Below, piece by piece: positions 57,987 through 64,000 of a stretch of DNA of 64,000 nt. This stretch comes from CAZWKQ01 sp964634005 (GTDB lineage Bacteria; Bacteroidota; Bacteroidia; Bacteroidales; JACABE01). The stretch is from positions 1-64,000 of the forward strand of contig CAZWKQ010000006.1 in NCBI GenBank assembly GCA_964634005.1. The letters run 5' to 3'. Below the pieces are notes generated by a model. That model made no database searches, had not been told where the DNA came from, and was given only the letters and a program-made list of their open reading frames with translations. A program made the position numbers and the translations under genes. Position 1 is the first letter of the stretch, and the number at the start of each line of letters is the position of its first letter.

Positions 57987-59978
57987 TTATGGTTCTATAA
58001 CACCAATAAAGTTATTATTATTAATTTCAACAATAGACATATCAGAACCATCTACTAAACCATCACCATTAACATCAGTGATAACATAACCTGAAATAAA
58101 ACTATTATTATCTAACTCTGTATCTGATATATCACTACCATCAACTAATCCATCTTGATTAACATCACCAACCATAATAGCAAACTTACCTGTTGCTACT
58201 TCTTTAAGGTTATCGCCATATGCTGCAGATTCGGAAGCAGTAAAATTGTAATTTATTAAATTTCCGCTAAATGATACCGGTAAAGCACTCCAAGTTGCTA
58301 TACTATTACGGTGTTTTATAACAATATAATATGCATCTGACAATGAAGATGGAATAGTAACTGTGCAATTACCATTGGTATATAAAAACTGATTTGTGTA
58401 TGATACCTCAAGTAAAGAAGGATTTTGAGCATTGTACAATTCAACTGTTATTTGATCGGCAATATTTGACCCAAAATGATCGCCCATATCATCTTGAACA
58501 GGATTCATATTAATTCCATTGAATAATCCTTCTATATAAACAACAAGGTTAAGTGGTTTTGTATTAGGCATTACTCTTGTATTAGTATAATTTACATTCA
58601 AAATATCTCCATCCCAATTTGCTACTTCACACATATTAAGGTCGTAAGTTAAATTTGTGCTTCCTTGTTTATATAAAAATACCAAATCGAAAAATTTACC
58701 GTTTGGCATATCTACTCCGGTAGTACCCATTGATAACCACGAAATATTTACGGTTTTTATATTACCGGTTTTATTAGTAATGTTATACAATGTTCCGTTT
58801 GCTTCAGCACACATACTGTCTATTGTAATAAATGATAAAACTGTGCTGTCAAAATCAATTTTTAAGTCAATAGCACCAATGTAAAACATATTGTGAAAAT
58901 TAACCGGAACGCGAATTATTGAATTATTTTCGGCGTAAATTGTATCTCCCAAATCTATTGAAGCAACCAAAGGTTGATTTACTATCATTGTCACAGTGTT
59001 TGAAAAAGCAGGGTTATTTACAGCACAAAGTTCACTTGAGGTAACTTTGCATTTTATTTCATCATTATTTGTAGGGATATATGTATAAGTATTAGAATTA
59101 TTACCAACAGGCTGATTATTAACATACCATTGATAAACCGGATTACTTCCGCCGTTGGTTGCTAAAGCCGTAAAAATAACGGAATTACCTGCAGTTACGG
59201 GATTTTGCGATGGTGTAATTGATGCACTAACAGGCAAACTTGACAATTCATTAACTGAAGCATTACCATTCATCAATAAAGAATCTCCACCTCCAATAGC
59301 CATAACAGTGTAGTTTCCAGATAGAAGGTTGTTCCATACTAAAGCACTTCCTGTTCCGGCAACTAAATTGCCAAATGAGCTGCCATTCTTTTTCAACTGA
59401 TAATTAACTCCGGTTTGTGAACCACTTAAATTAACACTCACTCCATTCGCACCTTGACAGTAACTTCCACCTCCTGATACAGTAAATGATTGAATAGTAA
59501 CTGCTTGAGTAATGTTTACATTGGTGTAAGTCATATTTATTAAATCTCCATCCCAATCAACTACTTCACATTCAGGAATATCGAAAGTTAAAGGGGTATT
59601 GCCGCCTATATAGTTAAATTTTAAATCGAGGAATTTGCCATTAGTAAAATTAACCCCGGTAGTTCCCATCGATAACCACGAAATATTTACTCTGCTTATA
59701 TTACCGTTTATAACTACAGCATTAGCTAAAGTCCCTGCTGCATCAGCACTCAGATTTACTACATCAACAAAAGTCAGCTTAGTATTGTCAAATAATATTC
59801 TTATGTCCATGGCACCAATATTCACCATGTTTTGAAAATTCAATGGAACATAGATTGTAGTATTTGGATTACTTACAATATTATTGCCCATGTTTGCCGA
59901 TTGGGCAAAAAGGTTTTTAGTGTTAGGGAATAACACTAAGATGATTGAAATTAATGAAATGAAATAAATTTTTTTCAT
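57987..59978 (-). CDS. Secreted protein with two cohesins and a dockerin
   Basis: The 663-residue protein has a signal peptide (ending NLFAQ), a cohesin-like domain (about 27-160), an Ig-like region (about 165-335, with GSYCQGANG and VYQWYVNN), a second cohesin-like domain (about 335-470), the X-like module (VYIEGLFNGIN ... YIVIKHRNSIATWS) and a dockerin pair (GDVNQDGLVDGSDIS, TDVNGDGLVDGSDMS) ending NNNNFIGVIEP. It has both halves of the interaction and no T9SS-type tail. It could link a surface scaffold to further cohesins, like an adaptor scaffoldin. Confidence 0.85.
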   Translation of the reverse strand: MKKIYFISLISIILVLFPNTKNLFAQSANMGNNIVSNPNTTIYVPLNFQNMVNIGAMDIRILFDNTKLTFVDVVNLSADAAGTLANAVVINGNISRVNISWLSMGTTGVNFTNGKFLDLKFNYIGGNTPLTFDIPECEVVDWDGDLINMTYTNVNITQAVTIQSFTVSGGGSYCQGANGVSVNLSGSQTGVNYQLKKNGSSFGNLVAGTGSALVWNNLLSGNYTVMAIGGGDSLLMNGNASVNELSSLPVSASITPSQNPVTAGNSVIFTALATNGGSNPVYQWYVNNQPVGNNSNTYTYIPTNNDEIKCKVTSSELCAVNNPAFSNTVTMIVNQPLVASIDLGDTIYAENNSIIRVPVNFHNMFYIGAIDLKIDFDSTVLSFITIDSMCAEANGTLYNITNKTGNIKTVNISWLSMGTTGVDMPNGKFFDLVFLYKQGSTNLTYDLNMCEVANWDGDILNVNYTNTRVMPNTKPLNLVVYIEGLFNGINMNPVQDDMGDHFGSNIADQITVELYNAQNPSLLEVSYTNQFLYTNGNCTVTIPSSLSDAYYIVIKHRNSIATWSALPVSFSGNLINYNFTASESAAYGDNLKEVATGKFAIMVGDVNQDGLVDGSDISDTELDNNSFISGYVITDVNGDGLVDGSDMSIVEINNNNFIGVIEP

Positions 59979-60217
59979 GATGCTTTATTTTTAATATTAA
60001 TAAATCTTTATTTGTTTTTATTAAAAAATTTTGTTCACATTAATTCTGCTTTGCTTACATAAAAAGATTTCCCTTTGCAAGCCATTGCTTTTCAGCGAAT
60101 TAAAATAAACTTTAATCGCATAAGCATGCAGTATTAACAATTGTAAATATAAATACCTATTTCATCAGCAATCTTAATTCAGTTTTAATTTTTGATAAAT
60201 AAATTATCAATAAAAAA

Positions 60218-60248
60218 AGAGGATACTCTTTTGATTAAAGTATCCTCT
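60218..60248 (-). terminator. Terminator of the small PID-CTERM-like gene
   Basis: AGAGGATAC (60218-60226) pairs with GTATCCTCT (60240-60248). On the minus strand it is followed by a run of seven T, a classical rho-independent terminator. The rest of the 59979-60270 gap shows nothing. Confidence 0.85.
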
Positions 60249-60270
60249 CATTAGAATTTTGAAATTTTGT

Positions 60271-60537
60271 TTATTCGCTTTTCTTTACTTCAGTTCTTAT
60301 AACTTTATAGATCTTACTTCCTCCGTAAATAGCGCCCATTGCAAGCAAAATGCTAAAACCGCCGTCTATTGGAGCTCCACCTCCTACCGGTGTTCCCTGA
60401 CCTACAGGTGAACCACCACCCCCTCCGGGTAATCCTTGTCCCGGTCCCGGAGGATCATCAGCTAATACGTTACTGATAAGTATAGGCGAAACCATCAGAA
60501 AAAACATTAGGATAATTTTTTTGATTGTATTTTTCAT
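60271..60537 (-). CDS. Small Gly/Pro-rich protein with PID-CTERM-like tail
   Basis: The 88-residue protein has a signal peptide (ending NVLADDPP), a Gly/Pro-rich stretch and a C-terminal GGAPIDGGFSILLAMGAIYGG segment followed by a basic tail. The layout (motif, hydrophobic helix, basic end) is that of a C-terminal sorting signal of the PID-CTERM kind in Bacteroidota. It lies between two cohesin genes on the same strand and may be a surface-anchored partner, though this is context only. Confidence 0.65.
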   Translation of the reverse strand: MKNTIKKIILMFFLMVSPILISNVLADDPPGPGQGLPGGGGGSPVGQGTPVGGGAPIDGGFSILLAMGAIYGGSKIYKVIRTEVKKSE

Positions 60538-60600
60538 ATTTTTAAAAATTTTATTTTTTAATCATTATTAAATTAAATGTTTGAAAACTTATTCCATTAA

Positions 60601-60627
60601 AACCCTCTCATTTGAAAAGAGAGGGTT
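60601..60627 (-). terminator. Hairpin after the large cohesin gene
   Basis: AACCCTCTC (60601-60609) pairs perfectly with GAGAGGGTT (60619-60627), followed on the minus strand by TTTTAATGG. It ends the 60643-64000 gene and sits 60 bases before the small gene. Confidence 0.7.
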
Positions 60628-60642
60628 AATATAAAAGTTGAT

Positions 60643-63600
60643 TTATTTAATAAATACTTTTTCAGTACGTACGCCTTTATCGGTAGTAACTTTAACCAAA
60701 TAATATGCTGTAGAATGTTCAACATTAACAGTTTGAAGTGATTTCCCGTTACCTGCCACAGAAGTAATCAACTGACCAAGCATATTGTAAACACTTATAT
60801 CTTTAATTTTTTCATTTGTATTTACATATATAGTTTTGTCGTATGAATAAATGCTTACATTTACGACATTGTTTTCGCTGATTCCTGTGATAATGGCAAA
60901 GTGCAAAACAAAACGGTTATCATTTTCACCAATATTAGCAGTGAATGAATAAACCGGGTTTTGACGTAAATCCTGAATAATACCTGTTTGCATATCTTCT
61001 AATTTAATTGAGATATTCGAGTCGAAATTATCGAACTCTGAAGCAGTAAGAGTAATATGTGCGCTTACACCCAATCTAACATTCATAGGAATAGCTGCCG
61101 GATATGAACCAAAACGATTAATAGCAATACTATTGTTATCAGCCAATGTGTAAACTTCAGGCAAATTAGTATTATTGCTGAAAAGCTTTAATGCATCAAG
61201 CTGGTTATCGAATCCGTTTGTAGCATTATTGTTGAATAACACAACAGCCTCATCAGTATAATCAGCACCATTACTTGCAGTAATTCTTATCATATCATTT
61301 ATAGAGTTTGATGACTTATTGTATAGTTGCTGAGTTGTATGCAATCTAATTGTATTATCGAAAGTTAAAGAATTAGTATTTGCTTTGACAAAGAAACCTT
61401 GCATTGGAGGAATAATATTTGTAGCTCCATTAGTGGCTATAGTGCCATCGTACATAGCATATGCGCCATTTCCGCCTGCAAGAGATTGTTTCCAGAAATA
61501 TGCTGCTCCATTATTAAGCAAATTTGGAGTTTTATTAACTAAATCCCAGTCGATTGCCGATGGATATGGATTTCCGATTATATTCCAAGCTCCAGGAACT
61601 AAAGGAATATTAATAGAACCTGTATTGAACTGGCCATTGAAGCTTACAACCGGATCAGGAGTGTTATTAGTTTGAGTATCAGCCCATATTCCATAACCTT
61701 TACCAACAGAGAGCGGTGTTGAAGTATTAGATATAAAACTCCAAGTATTATTAGCAGGGTTATATTCTCTGATGTAGATATTAGCCTGTCCTGTCGAAAG
61801 ATGGAAAACTCCCGATAAAGCATTTGCAACAGGTGAAGAAATCAGATGCCATTTATTTCCTGATATATATCGTTTAACATTAGAATTATTGGTTACTGTC
61901 AGGTTTCCATTATCCAACAATGAACCGGTTGCTGTTGCGCTTGATTCAATGGTAAGCTTATTTATTGTACTTTGCACGTTAACTGTAGGATAATTAGCAA
62001 CAACAGCAGGTATTAATACTTCATCATTAGCACCTGGTAAAACATTGTTCACCCAGTTAGACGATAATTCCCAAGAATTATTTGTATTTCCTGTCCAAAC
62101 AACAACAGGTTTAATATTTACACCGGTATAATTTGTATTTACATTTATACCATCCCAAGTAGTAATTTCACATTGTGCCTGATTAAAAGTTAAATTGGTA
62201 TTTCCTCCGGCATAATTGAATTTTATATCAAGAAATTTTCCATTAGGATTAACACCACTGTTATCAGCAACCCATGAAATATTTAATTGTTTTGTAGTAC
62301 CGGTTACGTTTGTAGGATTTGCTAAAGTACCGGTAGCAGAAGCACTCAAATTAACAATATCAACATAAGTTAATTTAGTACTATCATATAAAATTCTCAG
62401 GTCAATAGCACCGGTATTATTTAAATTACTCATATTTACAGGTACTAAAATTTGAGTCTGAGGAGCTGCCGAAATAGTATTTCCTAAATTTACATTTGCA
62501 ACAGGTGCACTAACGTTTATTGTTATTGTATTAGATGTTGCAGGATTATTAGACAAACAACCTCCAAGGTTTGAAGTCATTATACATTTTACATTATCTA
62601 AATTATTTGGAGAATAAGTAAAAGTATTTGAATTTATACCTGCATTATTGTTGTTTACCAACCATTGGTATGAAGGATTAGTACCACCATTTACCGGAGT
62701 TGCAGTAAAAGTAACATTTCCGCCTTGTACTACATTGGTTGTATTAGCAGAAATTGAAACACTGACAGGAGTATTTGGAGTAACAGTAACTATAGCACTT
62801 CCATTCATATTAACGAATGTCGAGCCATAACGTGCTTCAACTGTATAAGTTCCTGCGGTTTTATTATTCCATGAAATAGGATTTCCGGTACCGGGAATAG
62901 TTGGACCATCATTTACACCACCCTTTTTAATCTGATAGTTAACTCCAACTTGAGAACCATCTAAAGTTACAGTTACTCCGTTTGTACCTTGACAATAGCT
63001 TCCGGAACCGCCAACATTATAAGTGTTTACTGTAAAGGCTTGACTAATATCTGTATTAGAGTAATTAATATTCATTATGTAACCATTCCAATCGGCTACT
63101 TCGCAATCAGCCTGATAAAAATAAATATTAGAGCTTCCTCCATAATAAGTAAACTTTATATCAAGGAACTTACCATTTGCAAAATTTACACCAGAAGTAC
63201 CCTGTGCTAGCCATGACATATTTAATTGTTTGATACTTCCACCAACATTAACAGGATTATAGATAATACCCGAAGCATCTGCCGATAAATTTACTAAAGT
63301 ATCGAACTTTAATACTGTACTATCATATCTTATTCTTAAATCCATTGCTCCAACATTGTTCATATCAATAAAATTAACAGGAACCAAAACTTCTGTATTT
63401 GGTGCAGCAACAATAGGCTGTCCTAAATTTATTGATGATGTTTGAGTTACAGTAATAGTAATAGAATTTGATGTTGCGGGATTATTAGTTATACAACCTC
63501 CTAAATTTGAAGTCATAACACAAGATACTACATCCTGATTACTTGGCGTATAGGTAAATGTAGATGAGTTTGTCCCTGCATTATTACCATTAACTTTCCA

Positions 63601-64000
63601 TTGGTAAGAAGGATTTGTTCCTCCATTTGTTGGTGTAGCAGTAAATGTAATATCACTTCCAAAAGGAACTGATAAAGCCGATGCCTGAATGCTGACACTT
63701 ACTGGTAAATTTGATGTAGTAGTTATAACAGCACTACCGTTCATATTGAGAAAATCGCTACCATAGCGAGCTTCTACAGTATATGTTCCGGCAGTTTTAT
63801 TATTCCATGAAAGCGGACCTCCCGTGCCGGGAATAGTTGGACCATCATTTACACCACCTTTTTTAATTTGATAATTAACACCAACTTGCGAACCATCCAA
63901 AGTTACTGTTAATCCGCTGCCTCCTTGACAATAACTACCTGAACCGCCTACATTATAAGTATTTAAGGTAAATTGCTGCGAAACTGTTGTATTAGTGTAT
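60643..64000 (-). CDS. Large multi-cohesin protein with T9SS-type C-terminus (5' end missing)
   Basis: The frame is open to the right edge of the window, so the N-terminus is outside. The listed start at 63900 is an internal TTG. The visible 1118 residues hold the end of one cohesin (YTNTTVSQQF), then Ig-like regions (GSYCQG, YQIKKGGVNDG), two full cohesin-like domains (IDMNNVGAMDLRIRYDST and LNNTGAIDLRILYDST), a beta-rich middle (WELSSNWVNN), and a C-terminus with ITGISEN and a T9SS-type domain (VYNMLGQLITSV). It probably is the main surface scaffold of the cluster. Cohesin/Ig units repeat at 936 bp. Confidence 0.85.
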   Translation of the reverse strand, partial: YTNTTVSQQFTLNTYNVGGSGSYCQGGSGLTVTLDGSQVGVNYQIKKGGVNDGPTIPGTGGPLSWNNKTAGTYTVEARYGSDFLNMNGSAVITTTSNLPVSVSIQASALSVPFGSDITFTATPTNGGTNPSYQWKVNGNNAGTNSSTFTYTPSNQDVVSCVMTSNLGGCITNNPATSNSITITVTQTSSINLGQPIVAAPNTEVLVPVNFIDMNNVGAMDLRIRYDSTVLKFDTLVNLSADASGIIYNPVNVGGSIKQLNMSWLAQGTSGVNFANGKFLDIKFTYYGGSSNIYFYQADCEVADWNGYIMNINYSNTDISQAFTVNTYNVGGSGSYCQGTNGVTVTLDGSQVGVNYQIKKGGVNDGPTIPGTGNPISWNNKTAGTYTVEARYGSTFVNMNGSAIVTVTPNTPVSVSISANTTNVVQGGNVTFTATPVNGGTNPSYQWLVNNNNAGINSNTFTYSPNNLDNVKCIMTSNLGGCLSNNPATSNTITINVSAPVANVNLGNTISAAPQTQILVPVNMSNLNNTGAIDLRILYDSTKLTYVDIVNLSASATGTLANPTNVTGTTKQLNISWVADNSGVNPNGKFLDIKFNYAGGNTNLTFNQAQCEITTWDGINVNTNYTGVNIKPVVVWTGNTNNSWELSSNWVNNVLPGANDEVLIPAVVANYPTVNVQSTINKLTIESSATATGSLLDNGNLTVTNNSNVKRYISGNKWHLISSPVANALSGVFHLSTGQANIYIREYNPANNTWSFISNTSTPLSVGKGYGIWADTQTNNTPDPVVSFNGQFNTGSINIPLVPGAWNIIGNPYPSAIDWDLVNKTPNLLNNGAAYFWKQSLAGGNGAYAMYDGTIATNGATNIIPPMQGFFVKANTNSLTFDNTIRLHTTQQLYNKSSNSINDMIRITASNGADYTDEAVVLFNNNATNGFDNQLDALKLFSNNTNLPEVYTLADNNSIAINRFGSYPAAIPMNVRLGVSAHITLTASEFDNFDSNISIKLEDMQTGIIQDLRQNPVYSFTANIGENDNRFVLHFAIITGISENNVVNVSIYSYDKTIYVNTNEKIKDISVYNMLGQLITSVAGNGKSLQTVNVEHSTAYYLVKVTTDKGVRTEKVFIK
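62905..63910 (-). repeat. 936-bp internal duplication in the multi-cohesin gene
   Basis: ACCATCATTTACACCACC occurs at 62905 and again at 63841, 936 bases (312 codons) apart, with most of the surrounding Ig-like coding sequence conserved between the copies. It reflects recent duplication of an Ig-plus-cohesin unit. Confidence 0.75.

Overview
The window comes from an AT-rich bacterium of the phylum Bacteroidota, probably an anaerobe related to Bacteroidales or Marinilabiliales. The signs are: secreted proteins with C-terminal regions like those of the type IX secretion system (T9SS); a FISUMP protein; a PorE-like OmpA/PD40 protein; a zinc-free L31 protein; a YfhO protein; and many promoters of the Bacteroidota form TAnnTTTG. 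The order-level placement is inference.

Layout. 1-168 is a 42-bp tandem repeat cut by the window edge. 324-10056 is an accessory island bounded by two 169-bp inverted repeats, about 92% identical by eye. It holds a frameshifted FISUMP surface protein (681-2247), an ImmA/IrrE peptidase plus PIN-like pair (2608-4331), a VbhA/Fic pair (4672-5494), a four-gene restriction-modification operon (5849-9474) and a transposase remnant. Each toxin-antitoxin-like pair is framed by short complementary core sequences and followed by a foldable repeat, which resembles integron gene cassettes. 10221-18245 is a co-directional run. It starts with a [2Fe-2S] protein, an [FeFe]-hydrogenase-like PAS protein with altered H-cluster motifs and a SpoIIE phosphatase, which together look like a redox or H2 signalling unit. 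It continues with an acetyltransferase, MltG, an alpha/beta-hydrolase-fold protein without its serine, a phosphohexomutase and a DUF2279 protein. 18429-21683 is a PocR/multi-PAS histidine kinase.

21722-31634 holds two glutamate dehydrogenase paralogues around two tandem giant proteins that join receiver-like domains to a PEP-synthase-type nucleotide-binding domain without the phospho-histidine and PEP domains. 31679-39837 is mostly housekeeping and envelope genes (methyltransferase, DUF4834, YfhO, ProX-type deacylase, CDF transporter, TlpA-like protein, phosphoesterase). 39979-42221 is a three-gene unit: a B12-binding protein with the CarH-type W-x9-EH light-sensing motif, a PAS histidine kinase and an unrecognised helical protein. 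42231-46219 carries lon, a GlmU-like gene and rpmE2.

46439-47575 and 55611-64000 carry the most distinctive content: cohesin-like domains in three large secreted proteins (five readable copies plus the edge of a sixth), two dockerin-type C-termini and a small PID-CTERM-like protein. Two cohesin proteins end in T9SS-type regions, one ends in a dockerin, and a separate protein has the same dockerin module but no cohesin. This suggests a cell-surface cohesin-dockerin assembly without any visible carbohydrate-active enzyme. Between these blocks are queE, the OmpA/PD40 protein, rlmD, a glycan cluster (methyltransferase, flippase, glycosyltransferase) and two tRNA-Leu genes. The last gene runs off the right edge.
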